Source: JAMOQA01 sp964420365
Lineage (GTDB): Bacteria > Acidobacteriota > Polarisedimenticolia > J045
DNA length: 64,000 nucleotides
Assembly: GCA_964420365.1 (NCBI GenBank)
Contig: CAYQTA010000011.1
Coordinates: forward strand, 1-64,000
Reading direction: 5' to 3'
Part shown: positions 18,108 to 26,027 of the stretch, piece by piece
Numbering within the stretch: the first letter of the stretch is position 1
Layout of the letters: each line of letters begins with the position of its first letter
Notes under the pieces: model-generated
Databases searched by the model: none
Seen by the model: the letters and a program-made list of their open reading frames with translations, nothing else
What the model was told of the DNA's origin: nothing
Position numbers and translations under genes: made by a program

Positions 18108-19351
18108 GCCGCGGGCCCCACCTCGAGCCGGTCCCCGGTGCCCCGCATCAGGGAAAGCATCAGGGCCAGGTGGTCCCGCACGTGGCGGGTGATCAGGAAG
18201 TTCTCCCGGACGATCCGCCGCGCCCGCTCCCCCATCTCGCGGCGCTTGTCATCCCGGTAGAGCAGGTAGCGGATCCGCAGGGCCGCTCCCTCGGGCGTCG
18301 TCACCCGGAACCCGGTGAAGTGGTCGATCACCTGGAGCCGGATCCCGCCGGTGTCACCGCCGATGACGGGCTTCCCCTTCCACATCGCCTCGGTCACGGT
18401 CAGGCCGAAGCCTTCCCGGAGCGACTTCTGCAGGACGACGTGGGCGGCCCGCTGCAGCGCGTTGATCGTCCGGTGGGCGTTCGAGGGAAGCACCAGCACG
18501 TGCACGTCGTCGTCCCACTCCGCCGCCTTGCGCACCTCCTCGAGGACCGCCTCCCCCTCCGGGTCGTCCGCGGCGGACCCGCCCGCCAGCACGAGCTGGT
18601 GGGGCACGAACTTCCGCGCGATGCGGGACGCCTCGATGACCCCGAGCGGATCCTTGAAACGGTCGAAGCGGCTGACCTGGAGGATCATCGGCTTGCCCGG
18701 GTCGAGCCCGAACCGCTCGAACACCTGGGCGACCTCCTCCTCCGGCAGGTCCATGTTCTTCTCCGAGAGCGGGTCGATGCTCGGCGGGATCAGCACCTGC
18801 TCGTGGGGCAGCGGCTGGGCGAACTCCGGCAGGTGGAAGATGCTCGCGTCGTAGCGCGACACGATCGGCCGGAGGAACTTCCAGACCGGGCGGTACGGGT
18901 GACTGACGTCGATGTGACAGCGCCAGATCCACTTCCCGCGCCGCCCGGGAAGGTGCTCGATCAGTGCCGCCGGCTGCGGGTCGTGGATGAAGACGATCTC
19001 GGCGTCCTCGAGCAGCTCCCCCAGCAACCCGGCATTCCGCTCGTTGACCTGCCGGTACTCCTCGAGAAGGGAGTCCGGAACGTGAACGTGCGCTCCCTGG
19101 AGCGCGTTGTGAAAGTTCTTCGTGCAGCGGAAGAACTCGTCGGTTCCCTCGATCACCTCCCACCGGGCGTCGATCCCGAGCGCCTGCATCAGGGGGATCA
19201 GCTTGTGCAGGATCTCGGCGACCCCGCCCCCCTCGCGCGTCGAGTTCACGTGGACGACGCGAACGCCCTCGAGGGGGTGGGCGAGCTGTCGCAGGTGCTC
19301 GACCGCGTCCCGGCCGGCAACCTCGGCATACCGCTCCAGCAGGTCGCTCAT
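18104..19351 (-). CDS. Trehalose synthase, glycosyltransferring type (TreT-like, GT4)
   Basis: The 415-residue GT-B glycosyltransferase matches the TreT group: VHVNSTREGGGVAEILH at the start, FFRCTKNFHNALQG near residues 75-90, the IPPSIDPLSEKN motif and the nucleotide-binding E-x7-E block in EGFGLTVTEAMWKGKPVI. TreT joins ADP- or UDP-glucose directly to glucose to give trehalose, or runs backwards in catabolism. The ATG has AGGAGG 7 bases upstream and overlaps the stop of the DUF5752 gene as ATGA. Its presence beside otsAB makes two independent routes in one operon. A related sugar-synthase activity is the alternative. Confidence 0.88.
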   Translation of the reverse strand: MSDLLERYAEVAGRDAVEHLRQLAHPLEGVRVVHVNSTREGGGVAEILHKLIPLMQALGIDARWEVIEGTDEFFRCTKNFHNALQGAHVHVPDSLLEEYRQVNERNAGLLGELLEDAEIVFIHDPQPAALIEHLPGRRGKWIWRCHIDVSHPYRPVWKFLRPIVSRYDASIFHLPEFAQPLPHEQVLIPPSIDPLSEKNMDLPEEEVAQVFERFGLDPGKPMILQVSRFDRFKDPLGVIEASRIARKFVPHQLVLAGGSAADDPEGEAVLEEVRKAAEWDDDVHVLVLPSNAHRTINALQRAAHVVLQKSLREGFGLTVTEAMWKGKPVIGGDTGGIRLQVIDHFTGFRVTTPEGAALRIRYLLYRDDKRREMGERARRIVRENFLITRHVRDHLALMLSLMRGTGDRLEVGPAA

Positions 19352-20004
19352 GCCCTCACCTCCTCGAGCTCCTCGCGGAACATCTGCGCCAGTTGGCGCC
19401 GGATCTCCTGCAGGGACGAGAAGTACGGGTCGATCGCCCCGATCCGCTCCCGCAGCCCGCGGTACCGCTCTCCGAGGGGCTCGAGCCAGGTGCAGAAGTC
19501 GTCGCTGCACTGCTCGGTCCGCCGCCGGGCGTCGATGAAGTGGTAGTAGATCGCCCCCTCGGACAGGGACGGCAGGATCCGTCCGAGCTCCTCCGGGGTC
19601 TCCACCCGTACGCCCGCGTCGAACACGACGATCCGGGAACGGAGGAAGTGGAACCGCTGGTCGGCGCGCGACCAGGGCACGTACTCGCTCTGGTCCAGGC
19701 GATCCTCGACGATGTCGAGCAGCTCCTCGCGCAGTTCCTCGAGGTCCTGGAAGTCGACGGGGTTGACGACGGCCAGCCGCTCCGCCAGCGCCTTGTCGTG
19801 CAGCCCGTGCCAGGCCCAGGCAGCGAAGTCGTTGTTGTACTCCGGCTCGTCGAACCAGGGCTGCAGCAGGCGGCCCCAGAAATGGTGGTAGATCGAGTCG
19901 ACCGGGACCCGCTGGAGCCCGTCGCGGAACTCCCGCAGGTTCTGGGCCCAGGTCCCGGTCGCGATCGTCACCAGCGCGCAGTCCCGGACGGTGAAGGGAG
20001 CCAT
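19348..20004 (-). CDS. DUF5752 family protein
   Basis: The 218-residue soluble protein matches, from memory, DUF5752, which is often found beside trehalose or sucrose synthase genes. Features include TWAQNLREFRDGLQRVP, SIYHHFWGRLLQPWF near residue 40 and again AIYYHFIDARRR near residue 150: two related histidine/aromatic blocks suggest an internal duplication. The ATG at 20004 (MAPFTVRD) has GGAGG 6 bases before it and was preferred to the upstream ATG at 20022. It is first in the trehalose operon, so it may help regulate or scaffold synthesis. No catalytic role is known to me. Confidence 0.75.
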   Translation of the reverse strand: MAPFTVRDCALVTIATGTWAQNLREFRDGLQRVPVDSIYHHFWGRLLQPWFDEPEYNNDFAAWAWHGLHDKALAERLAVVNPVDFQDLEELREELLDIVEDRLDQSEYVPWSRADQRFHFLRSRIVVFDAGVRVETPEELGRILPSLSEGAIYYHFIDARRRTEQCSDDFCTWLEPLGERYRGLRERIGAIDPYFSSLQEIRRQLAQMFREELEEVRA

Positions 20005-20027
20005 CTCGCACCTCCGCCTCACCGTTC

Positions 20028-20057
20028 AATCTATCCCGCCACGGTTCGCGGCGGCAA
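20028..20057 (-). promoter_or_regulatory. Candidate promoter of the trehalose operon
   Basis: On the minus strand TTGCCG, 18 bases, TAGATT, ending 23 bases before the DUF5752 start codon. Match is modest. Confidence 0.35.
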
Positions 20058-20113
20058 GGTGGAACGCGTGCCTCGGGAAACGTCGCCGGCGCCGGAGCGG
20101 GGCGGCGCGGGAA

Positions 20114-21670
20114 TCAGCCCGGGACGCGCCAGACGGTGTCCAGGACGGTGCCGTCGACCCACTTGATGACGGCGACCGGCTCGTCGGTCAGCTCGGGCCG
20201 GGCGGGCTTGCCGCCGACGATCCGCTCCACCTCCGCCTGGATCTCCTCGATCGGCCGGACCGGGAGGTCGGTTCCCCTCACCGCATCGAGCAGGTCCTGC
20301 CGGAGCGGGTTGATCGCGATCCCCCGCTCCGTGACGACCACGTCGACCAGCTCGGAGGGACCGGTGATCGTCGTCACCTCGTCGACGATCACCGGGATCC
20401 GGTCCCGGAACGAGGGAACGGCGAGGATCGTGCACCGGGAGAAGAGGCAGTTCTGCCAGCCGCCGATCCCGTGAAGGAGCCGGCCGTCCGAGTGGGTGAC
20501 CACGTTGGCCCGGAACCGGACGTCCACCTCGGTCGCCCCGAGCACCACCGCGTCGACCATCGACGCGAAGTTTCCCTTGCCGTGGTAGTTGTACGAGGTG
20601 AACGGCGTGGTCGGGACGTGCCGCGGGTCGCTGGCGATCGAGCGGACGGCGTCCAGGTCGAAGGTCTGCCCGTCGAGGATGTAGTCGGTCAGCCCCTCCT
20701 GGAGCATCTCCACCAGGACCTTGGTCGATCCCCCCCGGACGAACCGCGCCTTGACGCCCGCCTCCCGCATCATCTCGCGCAGGAACGCGACGAAGGCGAG
20801 AGAGATGCCGCCGGCCCCGGCCTGGAACGAGAAGCCGTCCCTCATGATGCCCGCCTCGCGGATGAAGCGGGCCACCAGCTCCGCGATCCGCAACCGGTCG
20901 GGACTGCGCGTGATGCGGGTCGTGCCGGAAACGATCTTCTCCGGGTCCCCGATCGAGTCGACCTCGACAACGTAGTCGACGTCGTTCCCGTGGATCTGCC
21001 AGGGGATGCACGGAAACGGCACCAGGTTGTCGGTGACCACGATCACGTGGTCGGCATAGATCGAGTCGGCGACGGCGAACCCGAGGGAACCGCAGGCCGA
21101 GGGCCCGTGGGCCCCGTTGGCGTTCCCGAACGGGTCGGCGCAGGGCGCGGCGATCACCGCGATGTCGACGTGGACCTCGCCGTCCTGGATCGCCTGCCAG
21201 CGCCCGCCGTGGGAGCGGAGGACCCCGAGTCCCCGCATCTTCCCCCGCGAGCAGTAGTCTCCCAGGGGCCCGTTCATCGAGCCCTCGATGTGGTGGACGA
21301 CTCCCTGCTCCATCAGGTCGATCACCGGCGCGTGGCAGGGGAAGGAGGCGCTGGGAAACCACATCAGGTCCTTCGCGCCGAGCCGGGCGGCCGCCTCGAG
21401 GGCGGCGAGGGCGACGCGGTCCCCGTTGCGCAGGTGGTGGTGGGTCGAGATCGTCATCCCGTCCCGGAGACCGCAGGCCTCGAGGGCCGCCTCGAGGGAC
21501 GGCACCCGCTTGTCCCCGTCCGCCGGGTAGTCGGCGCAGGTCCGGATCGGGGGCGCGGCCTTCCTGCCTTCCGGCCGGTACTTCCCCACCCCCCGGTACG
21601 GCACCTGGGCCCTGCCGTTCACCTCCGTGGGAACCAGCCGGCCCGCCGCGTTCTTCACCATCCCGCTCAT
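20114..21670 (-). CDS. citF: Citrate lyase alpha subunit (citrate-ACP transferase)
   Basis: The 518-residue protein matches CitF from end to end, with NAAGRLVPTEVNGRAQVPY near the start, THHHLRNGD, FPSASFPCHAPV, the glycine-rich GAGGISLAFVAFL and VVVTERGIAINPLRQDLL near the end. CitF exchanges the acetyl group on the carrier protein for citrate before cleavage by CitE. It is the last gene of the six-gene operon and its ATG overlaps the CitD-CitE stop (ATGA), consistent with a stoichiometric complex. Prosthetic-group genes (citX, citG, citC) are not in the window. A related tricarboxylate rather than citrate could be the substrate. Confidence 0.93.
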   Translation of the reverse strand: MSGMVKNAAGRLVPTEVNGRAQVPYRGVGKYRPEGRKAAPPIRTCADYPADGDKRVPSLEAALEACGLRDGMTISTHHHLRNGDRVALAALEAAARLGAKDLMWFPSASFPCHAPVIDLMEQGVVHHIEGSMNGPLGDYCSRGKMRGLGVLRSHGGRWQAIQDGEVHVDIAVIAAPCADPFGNANGAHGPSACGSLGFAVADSIYADHVIVVTDNLVPFPCIPWQIHGNDVDYVVEVDSIGDPEKIVSGTTRITRSPDRLRIAELVARFIREAGIMRDGFSFQAGAGGISLAFVAFLREMMREAGVKARFVRGGSTKVLVEMLQEGLTDYILDGQTFDLDAVRSIASDPRHVPTTPFTSYNYHGKGNFASMVDAVVLGATEVDVRFRANVVTHSDGRLLHGIGGWQNCLFSRCTILAVPSFRDRIPVIVDEVTTITGPSELVDVVVTERGIAINPLRQDLLDAVRGTDLPVRPIEEIQAEVERIVGGKPARPELTDEPVAVIKWVDGTVLDTVWRVPG

Positions 21671-22854
21671 GCGTCGTCTCCCAGGAGGCCCATCGCCCGG
21701 GCCCGCTCCACGAGCTTGAGTGCCCGCTCGACGACGGGCGGATCGATCATCTTGCTGCCGAGGCTGACGACGCCGAGCCCCCTCGCCTGCGCGTCTTCGA
21801 AGGCCGCGACGATCTTCCGGGCCCTCTCGATCTCGGCGGCGGAGGGGGCGAACGCCTCGTGGATCACCGGGACCTGCCGCGGATGGACCGCCCCCATTCC
21901 CTCGAAGCCGATCGCCCGGGCCCGCTCGCCCCACGCCCGGAGGCCGTCCATGTCGGCGACGTTCCCGTAGACCGAGTCGATCGCCTGGATGCCCGCCGCC
22001 TTGGCGGCATTGACGAGGCGCAGCCGGGCCCAGAGGCTCTCCTCGCCCCCCGGCGTCTTCACGACCCCGAGGTCGGCCGTGTAGTCCTCGAGCCCGATCG
22101 TCAGCGCACAGACCCGCTCCGAGGCGGTCGCGATCTCGAACGCCCGCTCGATCCCGAGGGCCGACTCGAGGATCGGCATCAGCCAGACGTCCCGGTCGGG
22201 CAGGATCCGCCGGATCGCGGCGTCCACCTCGCGGACCTGCTCGGCGGACTCGACCTTCGGGACCAGCACCAGGTCCGGCCGTTCCGGGATCACCTCCCGC
22301 AGGTCCTCGAGTCCCAGCGGGAGCTGGTTGATCCGCACCATCCGCTCGGCCCCGCCGAAGTCGATCGCCCGCAGGGCGTTGCGCACCAGGAGCCGGGCCG
22401 CGTCCTTCTCCGCCGGGTGCACGGAGTCCTCGAGGTCGAGGATCAGGCCGTCCGCCCCGTGGAGCCCGGCGTTCGGGAAGTACTTCGGCTCGTTGCCCGG
22501 GAGGTAGAGCCGGGACCGGCGCAGCCGGTCCCGGGGCGACGGGGGGGGCAGGGGGAGCCCCCCGGGGAGGTGCCGCTTCCCCTCGCCGAGGCCCGCCCGG
22601 CGCACCGCCGCCTCGATCCGGGCCGCGATGACGAACGGCAGGGCTCCCCGGTCGTCGATCTCGAGCCGACCGGCGGTGACCCCCAGGTCCGCGAGAACCC
22701 GCCGCGCCTGCTCCTCGATCGCCGTGCCGTACCAGGTGGCGACCTTCGACCGCAGCTCGATGCGGAGACCGTCCCCGCCCGGCTCGAAGCGGACGAACAG
22801 GTCCGAGCGAACCCCATCGCCCCGGCGGCCGGCCTCTCCCGCGCGCTCGCCCAT
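21667..22854 (-). CDS. Fused citrate lyase acyl-carrier (CitD) and beta (CitE) subunits
   Basis: The 395-residue chain joins two subunits that are normally separate. Residues about 10-95 match CitD: VRSDLFVRF with Ser17 as the likely site for the phosphoribosyl-dephospho-CoA group, a central WYG block and DDRGALPFVIAARIEAAV. Residues about 110-395 match CitE, an HpcH/HpaI-type TIM barrel: RSRLYLPGNEPKYF, LILDLEDSVHPAEKD, the metal-binding PKVESAEQV and the IGLEDYTADLG active-site block. The ATG at 22854 has GAGGAA before it; the frame runs on upstream into another gene. Nothing is missing from either domain, so a working two-subunit lyase with CitF is likely. Confidence 0.88.
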   Translation of the reverse strand: MGERAGEAGRRGDGVRSDLFVRFEPGGDGLRIELRSKVATWYGTAIEEQARRVLADLGVTAGRLEIDDRGALPFVIAARIEAAVRRAGLGEGKRHLPGGLPLPPPSPRDRLRRSRLYLPGNEPKYFPNAGLHGADGLILDLEDSVHPAEKDAARLLVRNALRAIDFGGAERMVRINQLPLGLEDLREVIPERPDLVLVPKVESAEQVREVDAAIRRILPDRDVWLMPILESALGIERAFEIATASERVCALTIGLEDYTADLGVVKTPGGEESLWARLRLVNAAKAAGIQAIDSVYGNVADMDGLRAWGERARAIGFEGMGAVHPRQVPVIHEAFAPSAAEIERARKIVAAFEDAQARGLGVVSLGSKMIDPPVVERALKLVERARAMGLLGDDA

Positions 22855-22865
22855 GGTTTCCTCGC

Positions 22866-24050
22866 TCACAGGTTGGCGATGATCGCGTCCGTCATCTGCG
22901 TCGTCGTGGCCGCTCCCCGGGAGATCGCGTCCGGGCCACCCGGGATCTTCATCATGTCGTAGGTGCGGACCTTCCCCTCCGCGATCACGGCCGCGATCGC
23001 CTCGCGCACCCGCCTCGCCTTCTCCTCCTCGCCCACGTGGTCGAGCAGCATCGCGGCGGAGAGGATCATCGCGATCGGGTTGACGATCGGGGGGTCGAGC
23101 TCGGCGTACTTCGGCGCGGACCCGTGGGTCGGCTCGAACACCGCGACCTCGTCCCCGATGTTCCCCGAGCAGGCGAACCCGAGCCCGCCGACCAGCCCGG
23201 CAAAGGCGTCGGAAACGATGTCGCCGAACAGGTTGCCGGCGACGATCACGCCGTAGTCCTCCGGGTTCTTCGTCAGCCACATCATCTGGGCGTCGATGTT
23301 CGTCGACCAGAGCTCGATCTCCGGGAAGTCCTTCCGCACCTCGCGCGCGACCTCCTCCATCATGCCGGAGGTCTCGCGCAGCACGTTCGGCTTCTCGCAG
23401 ACCGTCACCGACCGGTACCCGTGCTTCTTCGCGTACTGGAAGGCCGCGGTGAGGATCCGGCGGCAGGCACGCCGGGTGAAGATCCGAACGGAAAGGGCCA
23501 GGTCCTCGCCGGGAACGTCCTTGAAGCGCTCGAACTTGGGATGCGTCTCGAGCGCCTTGCGGACCACCTCCGGCGGATCGGTCCACTCGACGCCCGCGTA
23601 GAGCCCCTCGGTGTTCTGCCGGAAGATCACGGCGTCCACCGGCGGCTCCTCGAACCCGCCGTCGGGGGTCCGCCGGATGAAGTTCAGCGGGTTCCCCCTG
23701 AACGACCGGCAGGGCCGGATGCAGACGTCGAGGTTGAACCGCTGCCGCATCCCGACGATCGGGGAGAAGTAGACGTATCCCCTGTCGCGCAGGGAGGGAT
23801 CGAGTTCCTTCGCCGCCTCGGCCTTGGGCTTGCTCGTGATCGCCCCGAAGAGTCCCAGCTTGTGCTCGGCGAGCAGCTCGACGGTCCGCTCCGGGAGGGG
23901 ATTCCCCTCCTTCACCCAGAACTCCCAGCCGATGTCCGCGTGCACGTACTCGGCATCGAAGCCGACCGCGTCGAGGACGCGGATCGCCTCCGGCAGCACG
24001 GTCTTGCCGATCCCGTCGCCGGGCATCGCCACCACGGTGTACTTCGCCAT
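22866..24050 (-). CDS. Isocitrate/isopropylmalate dehydrogenase family protein
   Basis: The 394-residue enzyme belongs to the beta-decarboxylating dehydrogenases: MPGDGIGKTVLPEAI at the start, VIFRQNTEGLYAGVEW, DAFAGLVGGLG and HGSAPKYAE at the cofactor site. In the substrate loop, SPIVGMRQ stands where E. coli isocitrate dehydrogenase has SLNVALRQ: the serine and arginine remain, but the asparagine is isoleucine. The PKY residues at the cofactor site resemble NADP-dependent isocitrate dehydrogenase. It should oxidise and decarboxylate a 2-hydroxy-tricarboxylate such as isocitrate or homoisocitrate. It lies 4 bases after the homoaconitase-like gene and 11 before the CitD-CitE fusion. Confidence 0.88.
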   Translation of the reverse strand: MAKYTVVAMPGDGIGKTVLPEAIRVLDAVGFDAEYVHADIGWEFWVKEGNPLPERTVELLAEHKLGLFGAITSKPKAEAAKELDPSLRDRGYVYFSPIVGMRQRFNLDVCIRPCRSFRGNPLNFIRRTPDGGFEEPPVDAVIFRQNTEGLYAGVEWTDPPEVVRKALETHPKFERFKDVPGEDLALSVRIFTRRACRRILTAAFQYAKKHGYRSVTVCEKPNVLRETSGMMEEVAREVRKDFPEIELWSTNIDAQMMWLTKNPEDYGVIVAGNLFGDIVSDAFAGLVGGLGFACSGNIGDEVAVFEPTHGSAPKYAELDPPIVNPIAMILSAAMLLDHVGEEEKARRVREAIAAVIAEGKVRTYDMMKIPGGPDAISRGAATTTQMTDAIIANL

Positions 24051-24054
24051 CGTC

Positions 24055-26013
24055 TCACCCCTCCTGGTTCCCGCCCGCGGCGAGCTTCTGTTTCACGAGG
24101 TTCTCCACCCCGCCCGCGACGACCAGCGCCTGGGGCACCTCCGACAGGGCGGGGAACGGCCACTCCTTCCCGTCCCAGCGGATGACGCCCGCGGCGAAGT
24201 CGACCTCGATCTCCTCGCCGGGGACGATCGTCCGCTCGCCGGCCGCGACCCGGTCCGCGAACCGCTCCCGGAGGGCGGCGACCAGGTCGGGCTGGACGAT
24301 GCAGGCGAAGCCGTTGTTGAACGCGTTCCTCAGGTACGTCTGGGAGAAACCGGCCGCGATCACCAGCGCGATCCCCTTCGCCTGCAGCGCGGTGACCGCC
24401 TGCTCGCGGCTCGACCCGGTGCCGAAGTTGAACCCGCCGACGAGGACGTCTCCCTCGCGGGTCTTCGCCGCGAACTCCGGGTCGTAGTTCTCCATCACGA
24501 CCCGGGCCATCTCCTCCCGGGTCATGTCCTCGCGGTAGGTGTAGTCCTTTCCGTAGATGCCGTCGGTGTTGAGGTTGTCCTGCGGCAGGAAGACCAGCCG
24601 CCCGCGGACCCGCTCCGGGAACCCCGGGAGGATCTCCACCCTCGCCGGCTCCCGGGCCGGTTCCTCGAACTGCTCGATCCGCCGGGCCGGTTCCCGCGCG
24701 TCCCACTCGCCGGGGCCGGTGATCTTCCCGGCCAGCGCCGAGGCAGCGACGACGGCAGGACTCGCCAGGTAGCAGCGGGCGTCCCGGGACCCCATCCGGC
24801 CCTTGAAGTTCCGGTTGGTCGCCGAGATGCCGACCTCCCCCGCCTCGAGGAGCCCCACCCCGAGCCCGATGCAGGGGCCGCAGGCGGGGGGCAGCATCAC
24901 GGCGCCCGCCTCCTTGAGAATGCGCCAGGTCCCACGGCGCTCCGCCTCCGCCTGGATCTCCCGGCTGGCCGCGGCGACGTACAACCGTGCCCTCGCCCTC
25001 TTCCCGGCCAGGACCCGCGCCGCCGCCTCCAGGTCCTCGAGGCGGGAGTTCACGCACGAAAGGATGTAGGCCCGGTCGACGGGAATCTCCTGCCGGGCGA
25101 CTTCAGGCAGCGGCGCCCCGGCCTGGACGGTGTCCGGGCCGGCCACGTGGGGCACGACCTCCCCGAGGTCGAGGACGATCCGGGCCGCGTAGCGGGCATC
25201 CGGGTCGGGCGCCGGGGGATCCTCTTCCCACCGGTCGATGTCGTCCGCGGAGAACGGCCGCCGCCCGGTCGCCTCGAGCACGGCGAGCCGCTCCCGGAAC
25301 CAGGCGATCGTCCGCCCGTCCACCGGGAACCAGCCGGTGAGAGCACCCCACTCGGTCGTCATGTTGGCGATCGTCATCCGGGCATCGATCGAGAGCTCGG
25401 CGACCCCCGGCCCCGCGAACTCGACGGCGGCGTTCAGCGCCTCCCCCTCCCGGTACAGCCGGCAGAGGGCGAGGATCACGTCCTTGCCGGTGACGCCCTC
25501 CCGGAGCTTCCCCTCGAGGACGACCTGGACGGTCCGCGGCACCTGCCACCAGGTCTCCCCGGAGGCCCAGATCGCGGCCGCGTCGGTCCGCACGACCGGC
25601 GTGCCGAGGGCACCGACCGCCCCGTACATGTTCGAGTGGCTGTCCGACGCGACGACCAGGGCGCCGGGAGTGACGTACCCCTGCTCCAGCATCACCTGGT
25701 GGCCGATGCCGGTGCCCGCCGGCCAGAAGTCGATCCCCTGTTCCCGGGCGAACGCCTCGATCGATGCGTACTTGGCCAGGTTCTTCGCCGACACGTTCTG
25801 GATGTCGTGATCGAGGGCGAAGACCGGCTGCCGGGGATCGTGGACCCGGGGGATGCCGAGTCCCCGGAACTTCTTCATCACCGCGGCCGTGTTGTCGTGG
25901 GTCATCACGTGCTTCGGGCGCACGGTGACGAAGTCGCCGGCGCGCACCTCCCGGTCCCGCGGACCGGAGGTCATGTGCGCCTGGGCGATCTTCTCGGCAA
26001 TCGTCTGGCCCAT
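24055..26013 (-). CDS. Single-chain homoaconitase/aconitase-family hydratase of LYS4 type
   Basis: The 652-residue protein fuses the aconitase-type large part (about 1-450) and swivelling small part (about 490-640). Iron-sulfur ligands are intact: SCVNSR and PACGPCIGLG. Blocks such as DHDIQN, PAGTGIGHQVMLEQGY, VASDSHSNMYGAVGALGTP and NMTTEWGALTGWFPVD closely recall fungal homoaconitase LYS4, from memory, rather than bacterial aconitase or LeuC/LeuD. The small part has NFGTGSSREQA and RNAFNNGF as in isopropylmalate-isomerase-type domains. It should interconvert hydroxytricarboxylates by dehydration and hydration. The ATG at 26013 begins the family N-terminus. Confidence 0.85.
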   Translation of the reverse strand: MGQTIAEKIAQAHMTSGPRDREVRAGDFVTVRPKHVMTHDNTAAVMKKFRGLGIPRVHDPRQPVFALDHDIQNVSAKNLAKYASIEAFAREQGIDFWPAGTGIGHQVMLEQGYVTPGALVVASDSHSNMYGAVGALGTPVVRTDAAAIWASGETWWQVPRTVQVVLEGKLREGVTGKDVILALCRLYREGEALNAAVEFAGPGVAELSIDARMTIANMTTEWGALTGWFPVDGRTIAWFRERLAVLEATGRRPFSADDIDRWEEDPPAPDPDARYAARIVLDLGEVVPHVAGPDTVQAGAPLPEVARQEIPVDRAYILSCVNSRLEDLEAAARVLAGKRARARLYVAAASREIQAEAERRGTWRILKEAGAVMLPPACGPCIGLGVGLLEAGEVGISATNRNFKGRMGSRDARCYLASPAVVAASALAGKITGPGEWDAREPARRIEQFEEPAREPARVEILPGFPERVRGRLVFLPQDNLNTDGIYGKDYTYREDMTREEMARVVMENYDPEFAAKTREGDVLVGGFNFGTGSSREQAVTALQAKGIALVIAAGFSQTYLRNAFNNGFACIVQPDLVAALRERFADRVAAGERTIVPGEEIEVDFAAGVIRWDGKEWPFPALSEVPQALVVAGGVENLVKQKLAAGGNQEG

Positions 26014-26027
26014 CACGGCCTCCCGGC

